From Prinsepia uniflora (Eukaryota > Streptophyta > Magnoliopsida > Rosales > Rosaceae): DNA of 64,000 bases. The position numbers and the translations under genes were made by a program. The stretch covers positions 56,043,864 to 56,107,863 of the forward strand of contig CM064876.1 of NCBI GenBank assembly GCA_032719365.1, in the 5' to 3' direction. Below the pieces are notes generated by a model. The model was not told where the DNA came from, did no database searches, and saw nothing but the letters and a program-made list of their open reading frames with translations. Numbering within the stretch: the stretch's first letter is position 1; every line of letters begins with the position of its first letter. Shown here in pieces: positions 23,205-34,117 of this stretch.

Positions 23205-23227
23205 AAGTGCTTTCTAAGAAAGCACTT
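23205..23227. repeat. Short perfect inverted repeat
   Basis: AAGTGCTTTC and GAAAGCACTT separated by three bases, followed by a T-run. It could be a remnant of a small inverted-repeat transposon or a chance hairpin. Confidence 0.5.
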
Positions 23228-25432
23228 TTTGGGGTTGTTCGTCCAATGGGTTTCTTACGTCAATACAAAAGCATGTTGCTAGAATACATACATCTTCCCT
23301 CTAATTATCCCATAAAGAAATGACCCAGGTCCCAAGACTTGTTTAGTAGTGAAGGGATTAATAATTTTGGCACGCTAGTTCGCAGTACAAAGGCTAATGA
23401 TAATCGAGTTTCGAAGTTTTATAATACCAATGTTTTCTTTATTTATTTTTAAATAACACAATGTTTTATTGTAGATAATAGTTTAATATTATGTAATATT
23501 CGTTCTCGATGTAATGAGAGGTCTCAAATTTAGTTTTTATAAAAAATAAGTCAATATCCAATGTAATTTCCAATTCTAAAGATCCTTGTATCAAAAATCA
23601 ATCTTTAAGAGCATTTTCAGCAGAGTCCTAAAGTTTAAGATTTATTTACATAATTAAACACCCCTTGAAGCTTTTTGTCTTTTTATAAACACGCCATCAA
23701 ATTTTAGATCTTACACAAACACCTTATTAGGTATGAAAAACATTACATGTAACTCATAAAATAAGAATTATTTTTAATCAAATGTAATATAAGTTATGCA
23801 AGCACTAAAATGTCATTATTATTTGAATATTTTACCACTCGAACTCTGAAAAATATTACTAAAGAAGGACAATTTTTAGGTTAAAGTCAGGTTTTACATA
23901 ATAATCACATAACAAATGAATTTACGTGTAATGTTATTAGAATCTAAGACGGTGTTTGTTTAAAGTTTAAAACGTGAAAAAGTGTTCGGGAAAACACAAA
24001 ATATGTCAAGGATGGTTGGTGCACTCTTTGTACCGTTAAAGTAAAAATATGTCTACCATTTCGATACACAAATATAATAAGTATATTATCTCTCCGCCAT
24101 TCAAGCATTTTTGTTGGTAATAATGTCAAGGATTAAGGAATTTGTATCTATTTTATTAAATTGCCATTGTATGGTTAAACGAAATAGGCCTACGTGACGA
24201 TAGATTCCGATCGGTTCATTTTGATTAAATTGCTTTTGTCAAGCAAAAATAAAGAAAAAATATGAGTGAATTTGAGGTAAATTACACAATATAAATTCAT
24301 CCGAATTAAATATGGAAATATAATTTGTTAATTAAATAAGCCTAATTTTTTTGGTATTTGAGTAATACAACTTCAAATGAAATAATTCTCCATCATAATT
24401 ATAATGAATTAATTATTGGATAATTAAGGTTTGGCAATATGTATTGGTCCAAAGTGACATGCCATCATATGTACTTTTTGACGTAGTTAGGTCATTGTAA
24501 GCTAACTTTAATTAGTCTTACAAAGTTTGTAACTCATTAGTACCCAATGATCAAAAATGGCAAAGGGCTACAATTTTAAGAAGGTCACCACTACTAATTA
24601 ATTACCCAATTCAAATCAATCCCACCAAAACGAGTGCTCCTCTCTATCTTATGCAAAGAAAGTGGCACCAAAAAGATGGAAATAAAACTAAACTAAATGA
24701 TAGCCTATAATTTGCCCTTGTTGTTTCATGCCCTGACCTGACTGATCAGCAGGGTCCGATGCCCCATCACTTCTCTTTTGAAAAGTCCCTTCATCATACT
24801 CCTCCTGAAATGCGTGTTTTATGATAAAATAACTTTGGAGATATTTTCGTTAACATTTTTCAATATATAATTGTTATAGTTTTTTTTCATAATTTTTAAA
24901 TACAACACTATGGATGAGATTAATTCTAATAAATTAGTTAGTAAATATCCGAATTATTAGATATCAAACTATACACAAACTGATCTGAGGAAAAATTATA
25001 AAAAGAAAATATATACCCATTTTGCCACGTGTCAAGACAATCACCCAGGTGTGTAGCCCTCACAGAGAGCCTTGTTTAGCGGGGGCCGGGGTCCTAAGCT
25101 GACCCAAGTCTCAACTCCAATTCCCCAAAACCAAAAGTTATGTGCTTCACTGAGAAGCAGAGTGCAGGCTCCAATTTCAGCTCTGAGACTGTGAGGGAGT
25201 GCGAAAGCAAAAAGCAGCCAACAATTTCTCAACAGGAAAAGGTAGGGAAAAGTGAAGCAGAAAGATAGAATATGTTGAAATTGCAAAAAGGGCAGCTTCA
25301 TTTTTCTCCATTTGTAATTTATTTTGTTAAATTTTTGAATTTTCAAAGTAGTAACTCTATGGGGGTGTGTGTGGAAATGGAATATAAATGTATATTTGGT
25401 GAGTGACTGACAAGTAACCGGCCGCAGGCAGT

Positions 25433-25438
25433 TGTCGG
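25433..25438 (+). promoter_or_regulatory. TGTCGG, candidate auxin response factor site
   Basis: A TGTCGG hexamer about 580 bp upstream of the start codon. ARF proteins bind this form, and Arabidopsis AHP6 is a reported target of the auxin response factor MONOPTEROS. A single hexamer is expected by chance every few kilobases, so this is only a candidate. Confidence 0.2.
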
Positions 25439-25866
25439 GTGGGAGTGAGCCTTCACCGCCGCACCAACCTGCCAAAACAGACAGCACGCGAGCTAACTGG
25501 CTACGGGGGACACTAGGTCACCACCTCCCTTCCCTCACCTCTGTTTCATTCATTTTAATTTGGGCTAACTTAGAGTAATCATCATTCACTGTCATTCACC
25601 AGAACCTTGGAATTTAGGTTAAAATGAGTAACTAAAAAGGAGAAAAAGGGTTTTGTGGTGTTTAGCAGAGGTCTGTGGTTGTAGGGTGTAGGCTGGTCAG
25701 GTTGATACCCCACATTTGGCCTCGGTATGTTCCACGTTGCACGCTCTGAAACTAATTAAAATCTTATTATAAATATTAAGTAATAATTAATTAGAGCAAA
25801 GAGGGAGGAGTGACTCCTTCAAAGTTTAAACAAGTGGTGGCCCCATTCCCTGCCCGACTTCCCGCC

Positions 25867-25874
25867 TATAAATA
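25867..25874 (+). promoter_or_regulatory. TATA box of the AHP6-like gene
   Basis: TATAAATA 139 bases upstream of the last base before the start codon. Transcription would begin around 25895-25905, giving a leader of about 110 bases. No other ATG lies between that point and the start at 26013. Confidence 0.65.
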
Positions 25875-26012
25875 TACATGTTTAGAAGCACAAAAAGCAC
25901 CCTGATTAAAATTTAAACCCTGAAGAAGGTGGCGGTGAAGCAACCAAATTGACTAGATTCCTTTGTTGAGCTGTGAAGGCAGTGTTTAGCCAAGACGGGT
26001 CTTCCAGTGTGG

Positions 26013-27095
26013 ATGTTGGGGCTGGGTGTCGACCGCGTGCGAGCCGACATGAATCGTCTGCTCGCAATGCTCTTTCACCAGGTACTACTTCTACCACCGC
26101 CTGTTACTCATTGCATCACCTTTTCATTCGTTTCCTTTTTAAATTAAGTTAGTATATAATCGCGTTTCTTTTGTATGATAATCTTTGGGATATATAGGGA
26201 GTGCTGGATGAGCAATTCTTGCAGCTTCAGCAGCTCCAAGACGAGAGCTCCCCAAACTTTGTGTCCGAAGTCGTCAACATCTATTTTCGTGAGTCCGAGA
26301 AGCTCTTAAGGAATCTCAGAGCCCTTTTGTGAGTCGCTTTCTTTAATTAATTTCATTTTCTAAATCCCCAAACTTTCTTTACGGCCATCTCTTCTAATTT
26401 TCACTCCAGAAATATGCATCAAATTTTTAAACGGATTAAAATCATGGCACGGCAATAATATTAAGTTTGGTTTAGTGACAGTACTGTGCGTAATTAAACT
26501 TGGTTTTAATCATTTGGTGAATGGATTGGTTAGTGAATATGAAAATTAAAATTTGAAAATTGATTTGAATTGTGCATGTGTACAGGATGGATAGAGAGTT
26601 GTCGGACTACATGAAAATGGGAACACATTTGAATCAGTTAATGGGAAGCAGCTCAAGCATTGGAGCCAAGAGAATCAGAAACATTTGCGTTGCTTTTCGT
26701 TCTGCTTCTGAGCACAACAACCGTGCTGGGTCGGTCATTCACTCTTCATCCTCGCGCTTTCACACCACATATAAACAATTTAAGCTTAATGTCGTACGTA
26801 AGGGTTCATTTTAATTTGTGAGTGTGCATATTTTTCAGGTGCTTGAGAGCTTTGGAGCTGCTAGAACATGAATATTGCTACCTCAAGAACAAATTGCATG
26901 AATTATTCCACGTAATTACGAGTCATCAAACTTACCACCGAATATAATTAATATCATTCATTAATGTTCAATATCATATCATATATATCAAACCGATGAG
27001 AGATTGATTATTTTGTATGCATGATGATTTGATTGCAGTTGGAGCAGCAACGAGTGTTGGCAGCTGGGGTTAGGTACCCAATGCAGAACAATTAA
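26013..27095 (+). CDS. AHP6: Pseudo histidine-containing phosphotransfer protein (AHP6-like), five exons
   Basis: Exons: 26013-26081, 26198-26328, 26586-26729, 26839-26911 and 27039-27095. All introns are GT-AG, phases agree, and the product is 157 residues (Arabidopsis AHP6 is about the same size). The start is the first ATG after the TATA box (MLGLGVDRVRADMNRLL). The protein is all alpha-helical in family terms: helix pair 1-60, then the HPt site at 80-92. In working HPt proteins this site is H-Q-L-K-G-S-S; here it is LNQLMGSSSSIGA, with Asn83 in place of the phosphorylated His and Met86 in place of Lys. Such pseudo-HPts bind receivers or receptors but cannot pass phosphate, so they dampen cytokinin signalling in cytoplasm and nucleus. 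The reading frame looks intact. It has no host neighbours in the window, being flanked by transposons. The function is inferred from the family. Confidence 0.92.
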
Positions 27096-27914
27096 TGCAA
27101 GACCTGGTCGAGTTTGGTTATGTATTCGAGCCCAAGCAGCAGTACTGCAGCAGCATGAAGATAAATACCACTGTGTAATCTGATCCACCCACCTGCCCTG
27201 CCCTTAATAATATCTGTAGATCGAGTAGTCTTTCTTTTTCTAGCAATGAAAGATGCTCTGCCGCGGCCGCCTGGTTGTCACTTTGAATGAAATTCAATTC
27301 TCCACTACTTTGCATGCATGCATCATGCATGCCTAGCTGTCTTCTAACTTCTGATGTTCATCGATCATCAGTGAAAATACTACTCATTCTTTCTCTACTC
27401 TATTTTCTTATGCAAACGTAATGTTGTGTAATTTATTTTCCACGTGATCTTTCTTGGTTAAACGACTGACTCAAGAAAATATGAGAAGAGAGAGATGTTA
27501 ATTTAGAGTTGCTAGTAATAAATTAGGTGTTGGTATCAAAACCTGCTCTGAGCTATATATCACACCTCTCTTAATATGATTTAGACAGTTCCAAATCTCA
27601 AGACTCAAAGCATGAGTCAGTAGTCACTCAATCCATCAATTTCAGGCCGGAGCTTATAATTAATGGTCAAAACGAAGGTGTGGACTGTGGACCAAATTCA
27701 AACTTGATTGGAACTCCCAATATCCACAGCGCCACTTATAAATGTGCGGCGGTTTGATTCCTTCACTCATTCACCAAAAGGGAAAACAGATGGATCGGCC
27801 GTCTTTTACCCAAACGGGAAAAACAAAATGGTATGGTTTGAACCTTTATTTATTTTTTCAATTAACTTCTCTTATGCCAATATATATCTTAATTAATTAC
27901 AATTTTATTTTCCA
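27096..27914. other. 3' flank of the AHP6-like gene
   Basis: This holds the 3' untranslated region and intergenic DNA. A TGCATGCATGCATCATGCATGC stretch lies at 27311-27332. No second gene is seen. The right side runs into the 3' end of a minus-strand LINE near 27915. Confidence 0.5.
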
Positions 27915-28906
27915 AAAAGAGATCACTTCATTAAGTAAGAGAAATAAAAATGTTTACATTTTAGCTAACAAATGAAATAACCAAAGGGGTTCAAAGCCTT
28001 CCGATTGAGAACAACGCTTAAAGCGTTTACAAAAAAATGCAACGCCATGAGTTACATCATTATATTTCCGAGAGGTATATCTAAACTTGATAGTCTTAAA
28101 TAAGGGTTGCAAAGCTTAGATATAAAAAATCACTATATCAATATTGACATTCACACCACAACCCGTTGTCACACACTTCACCATACTCTAAGAATTTGAC
28201 TTAAAGATAACTTTATTGCAATCATAATTAGCAAGCGCAAGCATAGCAGCACGGAGAGCTTAGGATTTAGCTTAAACAGGACTAAAACAAGGAAAGCCAC
28301 CCCCACTCCACTTGCAGTAATAAAAGAACCCATTGAAGATCTACATACCCACCCAAAGCACCTTGTTTGTTGTCCTTATGAAAAGCCCCATCACAGTCAG
28401 TCTTCACAAAGCCCACAGGGGCATTAATCCAGTTATGACTGCTCCGAGGAGATACCAGAGGCCTATAGACTATGTGGATCAAAAGTGTAGGGTTAAACCT
28501 AGCTGTATTAAAATCCTAGATTTGATTCATCATCATCTGAATAGTTGTGATAGGCATAATCACAACATCATTGTAGCACCGCATATTACGACATTTCCAC
28601 AATCTCCAGATCCCAAACACAAGAACTTGGATGACAAACTCCTTCTAAGTATGCCTGGAAAAGGTACGAAAAAATACTCCCAATACCACATAGAGTCTGC
28701 AACCTCCAACCGACTAACATCCACCTGTAAGGGACATCCAAACCAGAAAATATGAACAAACTTACATTGGAAAAATAAGTCTGCTTGAGTTTCTTCCGCT
28801 TCACCATAGTATAGGCAAATATTATCCACCAGAATTTGACGCTGCACCAAATTGGCTCTCATTGCTAGATATTGCTTGGAGCAGTTTCATGAAATGTTAT
28901 AGCTTA
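27915..28906 (-). pseudogene. LINE (L1 type) 3' part: RNase H and zinc-binding region
   Basis: The minus-strand reading gives RANLVQRQILVDNICLYYG, then EETQADLFFQCKFVHIFWF (28560-28862), the zf-RVT-like C/H region that follows L1 reverse transcriptase. An RNase H start comes next (PVGFVKTDCDGAFHKDNKQG, 28282-28482). The 3' end is placed near 27915, where the minus strand turns into AAAATAAAATTG-like tail sequence. It has frame shifts and is not functional. Upstream parts lie at 34118-35288, 37980-38983 and 46230-46680. Confidence 0.75.
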
Positions 28907-28911
28907 TGAGA

Positions 28912-29489
28912 TGTTGGATTTCAGAACTTAAAGATTGAAGATTAATGAAGAATCGGAGCCAATTTCAGAAGAGCTTCTTGCTGAGGTAACAACTTCTTCC
29001 TTACACTCCTAGCTGGAAAACTTGTGGATAGGTTAGATTAGGATTTGAGATGAATGATTTGCATTCTAGCTTTTAGGAAAATGAGAAGAATAAGAAAAAA
29101 ATGGATTGATCGAATAAGAGAATGAACTCAGAGGTTTACTGTTTCATTGATGCACAGAAGGTGTTTGACAAAATACCAATAAGAACAGATTTTCCTTTTT
29201 CTTATGCTCTCACCGTCTAGAGAGAGACATACATTCCCTTAATTGATTCTGTAATGATTTTTTACTCATTACATACATTCTTCTCTGTACAATCTGTTAG
29301 AGAGGAATGACATCATCACACACACACACTTTACATGATTTCTTGCTCACTAAGACACACACTCACACACCTCACTCACGTGCTAACACTAACAGAATTT
29401 AATACAGGTGGCAAGGTTTCATTTAAGTGTTTGATCAGCTGCATTTCAGCTTGATCAAACTTAATCCAGGTGCAGCTTACATTCCAACA
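28912..29489 (-). repeat. Copia 3' LTR
   Basis: 578 bp, plus-strand ends TGTTGGATTT...TTCCAACA. The minus-strand sequence just upstream (29490-29498) is AGGAAGGGG, the polypurine tract. Confidence 0.95.
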
Positions 29490-31878
29490 CCCCTTCCTAA
29501 GCTGCATTCTGGTTTGACCCCTAGGAGACCCCTTAGGTAGTGAAATCTTGTCTTAAGAAGAGCTTTAGTTAGGATATCAGCCACCTGATCCTCAGTTCTG
29601 CAGTATTGCAGTAGAACTTCCCCATTCTGCATAGAATCTCTGATGTAGTGCACCTTCCTATTGATATGCTTTGTTCTGTTGTGAAAAACAGGATTCTTTG
29701 CCATGGCTATGGTAGATTGATTATCACAGTTAAGGACAGTAGGTCCTGACTATTTTTCCCCTAGATCCTGTAGAATAAACCTGAGCCACACTGCTTGTGT
29801 TGTGGCCTCAGCAGCACTTACATACTCTGCCTCTGCAGTTGATAGTGCCACACAATTCTGCTTGATTGAGGCCCAGGAGAAAACACCATTTCCAAAAGTG
29901 AAAACGTACCCAGAGGTGCTTTTACTATCATCTTCAGAGCCCCCCCAATCACTGTCACAGTAGCCTATTAGGATAGAATCTTCACTCTTCCTATACTCTA
30001 TGCCATAATCCAAAGTTCCTTGAATGTATCTTAGGACCCTTCTTGCTGTCCCAAGATGTTTCTTGGTTGGATTATGCATGTATCTTGACAGTAGACTAGT
30101 AGCATACATCACATCAGGTCTTGTGGCTGTTAAGTACAATAAACTGCCAACAATCTGTCTATAGAGCTGTTCATCAGCAGCTTCACTTCCATCATCTCTT
30201 CTTAACCTCTCATTAGCTACTAGGGGAATGCTCACTGATTTACACCCTTTGAGTCCAAATTTTTCAAGCAAGGAAGAAGCATACTTCCTTTGCTGAATAA
30301 AAATCCCTGAACTGGACTGAATAACCCCCATTCCAAGAAAATGATGAAGTAAACCCAGGTCTGTCATCTCATACCTCTTCATCATATCTTGTTTGAATTT
30401 CTTCATCATTTCAGTGTTATCACCTGTATAGAGGATATCATCAACATAGATAGAAACAATTAAGGTACCTTCACCCTTTTTCACCTTCAAATACAATGTG
30501 GCTTCACTTGTGCTCCTTAAGAATCCACAGTCCAGTAGATAGCAATCAATCTCCGAGTACCAAGCCCTTGGTGCTTGCTTTAGTCCATAGAGAGCTTTCT
30601 GCAACTTAAACACCTTGTCTTCATGACCCTGTCTTGTGAAACCTTCTGGTTGATCTACATAGACATCCTCTTCTAGAATACCATTGAGAAAAGCTGATTT
30701 CACATCTAGCTGAAACAGCTTCCAGCCTCTTTGAGCAGCTAGTGCAATTAGCACTCTGATTGTATCAAGTCTGGCCACTGGTGCAAATGTCTCATGAAAA
30801 TCAATCCCAGGTTTTTGTGAGTACCCCTTTGCTACAAGTCTGGCTTTGAGTTTTTGAACTGTTCCATCCAGATTTAGTTTGGTCTTGTAGACCCATTTAA
30901 CTCCAATCACAGGCTTCTCACTAGGTCTATCCACAAGACTCCAGGTTTCATTTTTCTCAATCATCTCAATCTCTGTCTCCATAGCCTTCTGCCATCCTTT
31001 TCCTTGAACAGCTTCTTGGAAAGATTCAGGTTCCACAATAGCCACATGGCATCTAGCATAGATTTCATCCAGACTCCTAATCTTTACAGGAGTTGAACTA
31101 GTCTCTGAATCTGTCTCTTCACCTGTATTACCTGCAGTCTCAGATTGAGTCTGTCCTGGTACTTCTGCTTCACTGTTTTCAGTACCAGTTGCTGTGAGTA
31201 TATCGGGAAAACATGGAACACTGACTTCCAAGTTTTCTTCCCAATTCCATCTTGCACTTTCTTTGAAGGTAACAGTTCTAGAAACCACAACTTTCTTGGT
31301 TTCTAGACAATAAATTCTGTACCCCTTTTCACAGCTACCATAACCCACAAACACTCCCCTGACTGCAGAAGAATCCAACTTCTGTCTTAGTTGGCTAGGA
31401 ACATGGTAAAAACAGATTGATCCAAAAACTCTTAGATGACTTATTCCTGGTTTTCTCCCACTATACACTTCAAAAGGAGTTTTCTTCTTTAAGGCCTTGG
31501 TTGGGCACCTATTAAGCAAATAGACTGCAGTAGTCACTGCTTCACCCCAAAACGTGTAGGGCATATTCTTGTCATGGATCATTGCTTTAGCCATCTCCAC
31601 AATAGTTATGTTCTTTCTCTCTGCAACACTATTCTGTTGTGGAGAGTAAACGACAGTAAGTTGCCTTTGAATCCCCAAATCTTCACAGTAATTCAGAAAT
31701 TCCTGAGATGTAAATTCCCCACCCCTGTCACTTCTGATTTTCTTGATCCTTTTCCCTGTCTGAAGTTCAACCATAGCCTTGAACTTCTTGAATGCATTAA
31801 ATACTCCTGATTTGTGTCTTAGGAGATAGGACCAGCACATTCTTGAATGGTCATCAATAAACGTGAGAAAGTATTTGT
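29477..31878 (-). pseudogene. Copia pol: integrase core, RT, RNase H (one frameshift, one stop)
   Basis: The open frame 31840-29750 gives 696 residues. The integrase core has IRSDRGGEFTS (Asp38) and NSVAERKN (Glu74). RT follows with GVKWVYKTKLNLDGTVQKLK (315-332), QLDVKSAFLNG and the catalytic SIYVDDILYTG (YVDD 465-468). RNase H has DSDWGGSEDDSKSTSGY and STAEAEYVSAAEA. A TAG at 29750-29752 follows DLGEK where families continue, and the remaining RNase H tail is open to 29477 (RTKHINRKVHYIRD), ending just inside the 3' LTR. The upstream link to gag is lost by a single-base shift near 31877. With only two lesions, this is a very recent pseudogene. Confidence 0.93.
29490..29498 (-). other. Copia polypurine tract
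   Basis: The minus strand reads AGGAAGGGG directly before the 3' LTR, the usual primer for plus-strand DNA synthesis. Confidence 0.8.
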
Positions 31879-33468
31879 TCCACTTAGAGTCTCAGTTTGC
31901 ATTGGTCCACAAAGGTCTGTATGTATCAGTTCCAGCAACTGTGTTGATCTCCAAGCACCTTTCTCAAAGGTCTCCACATGTTGCTTTCCAAAAACACAGC
32001 CCTCACAGCATTCCTCTTTCTTAGAAAGTCTAGGCATACCAATCACCATATCATTAGTGGCTAGTGAAGAAAAACTTGAATGATTCAAGTGTCCATATCT
32101 TCTGTGCCACAACCATGAACTTCCTTCTTCTACTGCCACATTAGCCATTGGAAGAACTTGCTGGAAAGTTAAAGGGAAACACCTATTACTGGTCATAGCA
32201 ACACTAGCTATTTCATGTCCCTGCTCATAGATAGTTGCTTTCCTCCCTTCAAAAACCAGATTATATCCATGCTCCACCATTTGCCCAACACTTAACAGGT
32301 TCTCATCCAGGCCAGGCACTAACATCACTTCTCTTATCATTCTGTCACCCCCCTGTGTCTTGATAACCAGAGAGCCCTTGCCTTTGGCTTCCACCAGCTC
32401 TCCTGTCCCCATTTTTACCCTGCACTTCAAGGTTCTATCAAGATCAATCAATGCTGATTCTTGAGAGGTCATGTGGTTACTACATCCACTGTCCAAATAC
32501 CAGACATCAGCATTCTTAGAAGTAGTAACTGAATGATAGGCATAAAACATGGCTGCATCATCTTCTATCTGCTGAGCAATATTAACACTGCTCTTGGTAT
32601 GACAGTCCTTAGCATAATGGCCCATCTTGTTACATTTAAAACATTTGCTAGTTTTAAACCAGCAATTGCCAAAATGCTTCTTGCTGCACACTTTGTAAAT
32701 AGGCTTAGTCTCACCCTCTCCCTTGATTTCTCCTTTGTGTTGCCCAGAATCATTTTCTGTTTTCTTAAACCAAGGTTTGCTTCCTGTACTCGAGCTCTTC
32801 TTAGATTTGTTTACCCATGGCTTAACATGACTAGAGAAGGCTTTTTCAGTGGAACTTTCAGAGTGAAGTTCAAGCCTCTGATCATAAGCTTTAATGGAAG
32901 CAATCAGTTCCAGCACATTTATTTCATCTAGATCTTTGGTTTCCTCTAGGATTGAAACTATAGGATCATAGGTCCTAGTTAAGATTATGAGGATTTTCTG
33001 CCCCATCCTTGCTTCTTTTATATCTTCACCATAAGACCTCATTTGATCAACTATAGAGTATAGTCTAGACAAATATGCATGCAGTGTTTCATCATCTTTC
33101 ATTCTAATATACTCAAAATCCCTTCTCAATCCTTGTAGTTTAACAGATCTTACCTTCTGATCACCACGAAATTCCCTCTTTAACAGATCCCATGCTGCCT
33201 TAGAGTTTTCTTCATTTGCTATCCTTGAGAAGATGGAATCCACAACAGAGGTTTGTATGAACCCGAGAGCCTTTGCATCTTTGATCAAGTCTGCACGGGA
33301 AGGCACCACCATTGCTCCTTCTTCTCCTTCAGGATCAGCATTCACTCCTCTATTAACAAGCTCCCACAGATCTTGAGCTCTGAGCAAGGTACGCATCTTG
33401 ATGCTCCAAAACTCATAGTTATTTCCATCAAAAATTGGAACTCTCAGCTCACTGCTTGCTCCTGCCAT
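31819..33468 (-). CDS. gag-pol: Copia gag, protease and integrase N-terminus
   Basis: A 549-codon frame starting MAGASSELRVPIFDGNNYEFW. A UBN2-type Gag fills roughly residues 5-210. The zinc knuckle CFKCNKMGHYAKDC spans 276-289. The protease motif WYLDSGCSNHMT has its catalytic Asp at 326. The pre-integrase zinc region has WHRRYGHLNH (455, 459) and CCEGC (488, 491), and the first integrase Asp is HTDLCGPM (518). From about residue 530 (near 31877) the frame departs from the family; the proper continuation is in the frame of 31840-29750. The start was chosen as the first ATG 68 bases inside the 5' LTR. Gag and protease are intact, so a particle protein could still be made. Confidence 0.92.
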   Translation of the reverse strand: MAGASSELRVPIFDGNNYEFWSIKMRTLLRAQDLWELVNRGVNADPEGEEGAMVVPSRADLIKDAKALGFIQTSVVDSIFSRIANEENSKAAWDLLKREFRGDQKVRSVKLQGLRRDFEYIRMKDDETLHAYLSRLYSIVDQMRSYGEDIKEARMGQKILIILTRTYDPIVSILEETKDLDEINVLELIASIKAYDQRLELHSESSTEKAFSSHVKPWVNKSKKSSSTGSKPWFKKTENDSGQHKGEIKGEGETKPIYKVCSKKHFGNCWFKTSKCFKCNKMGHYAKDCHTKSSVNIAQQIEDDAAMFYAYHSVTTSKNADVWYLDSGCSNHMTSQESALIDLDRTLKCRVKMGTGELVEAKGKGSLVIKTQGGDRMIREVMLVPGLDENLLSVGQMVEHGYNLVFEGRKATIYEQGHEIASVAMTSNRCFPLTFQQVLPMANVAVEEGSSWLWHRRYGHLNHSSFSSLATNDMVIGMPRLSKKEECCEGCVFGKQHVETFEKGAWRSTQLLELIHTDLCGPMQTETLSGTNTFSRLLMTIQECAGPIS

Positions 33469-33523
33469 TTCTGGTTTTTTTTTTTCTCACAGTACACACC
33501 CCAGTTCACAGATCAGAACCGGA

Positions 33524-33535
33524 GCTCTGATACCA
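33524..33535 (-). other. Copia primer-binding site (initiator Met tRNA)
   Basis: The minus strand reads TGGTATCAGAGC directly after the 5' LTR, the classic plant copia site complementary to the 3' end of initiator methionine tRNA. Confidence 0.93.
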
Positions 33536-34112
33536 TGTTGGATTTCAGAACTTAAAGATTGAAGATCAATGAAGAATCGGAGCCAATTTCAGAAGAGCTT
33601 CTTGCTGAGGTAACAACTTCTTCCTTACACTCCTAGCTGGAAAACTTGTGGATAGGTTAGATTAGGATTTGAGATGAATGATTTGCATTCTAGCTTTTAG
33701 GAAAATGAGAAGAATAAGAAAAAAAATGGATTGATCGAATAAGAGAATGAACTCAGAGGTTTACTGTTTCATTGATGCACAGAAGGTGTTTGACAAAATA
33801 CCAATAAGAACAGATTTTCCTTTTTCTTATGCTCTCACCGTCTAGAGAGAGACATACATTCCCTTAATTGATTCTGTGATGATTTTTTACTCATTACATA
33901 CATTCTTCTCTGTACAATCTGTTAGAGAGGAATGACATCATCACACACACACTTTACATAATTTCTTGCTCACTAAGACACACACTCACACACCTCACTC
34001 ACGTGCTAACACTAACAGAATTTAATACAGGTGGCAAGGTTTCATTTAAGTGTTTGATCAGCTGCATTGCAGCTTGATCAAACTTAATCCAGGTGCAGCT
34101 TACATTCCAACA
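33536..34112 (-). repeat. Copia 5' LTR
   Basis: 577 bp, about 99% identical by eye to 28912-29489. It is followed by the target duplication TGAGA. Confidence 0.95.
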
Positions 34113-34117
34113 TGAGA

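Larger units (their letters stand above)
22251..25866. other. AT-rich intergenic region upstream of the AHP6-like gene
   Basis: No gene is supported; open frames are short and lack family features. The part to about 22620 may belong to the old copia element. It contains two T-runs (23051-23065, 23172-23189), a short perfect hairpin (23205-23227), and more GC-rich stretches at 25040-25200 and 25410-25560 that could be promoter elements of the downstream gene. Confidence 0.5.
28912..34112 (-). mobile_element. Young Ty1/copia retrotransposon, nearly intact
   Basis: A 5.2-kb element with LTRs 28912-29489 and 33536-34112 and a perfect target duplication TGAGA (28907-28911, 34113-34117), inserted in the LINE. 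By eye the LTRs differ at about four substitutions plus two small length changes in 577 bp (about 99% identity), so insertion was recent. Primer-binding site, polypurine tract, gag, protease, integrase, RT and RNase H are all present in copia order. Two lesions stop full translation: a one-base shift near 31877 in integrase and a TAG at 29750-29752 in RNase H. Confidence 0.96.

Noticed and set aside
23205..23227. Hairpin plus T-run as a bacterial-type terminator
   Set aside because: The window is plant nuclear DNA, so an intrinsic terminator is not meaningful; a small transposon remnant or chance hairpin is more likely.
25041..25487. 148-codon minus-strand frame upstream of the AHP6-like gene
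   Set aside because: No recognisable domain, includes a non-protein-like composition, and lies in the likely promoter region; an unrelated gene cannot be excluded but is not supported.
31819..31880. Programmed frameshift between copia gag and pol
   Set aside because: Copia elements normally use one frame, and the break lies within the integrase domain rather than at the gag-pol border. A one-base deletion or a sequencing error is more likely.
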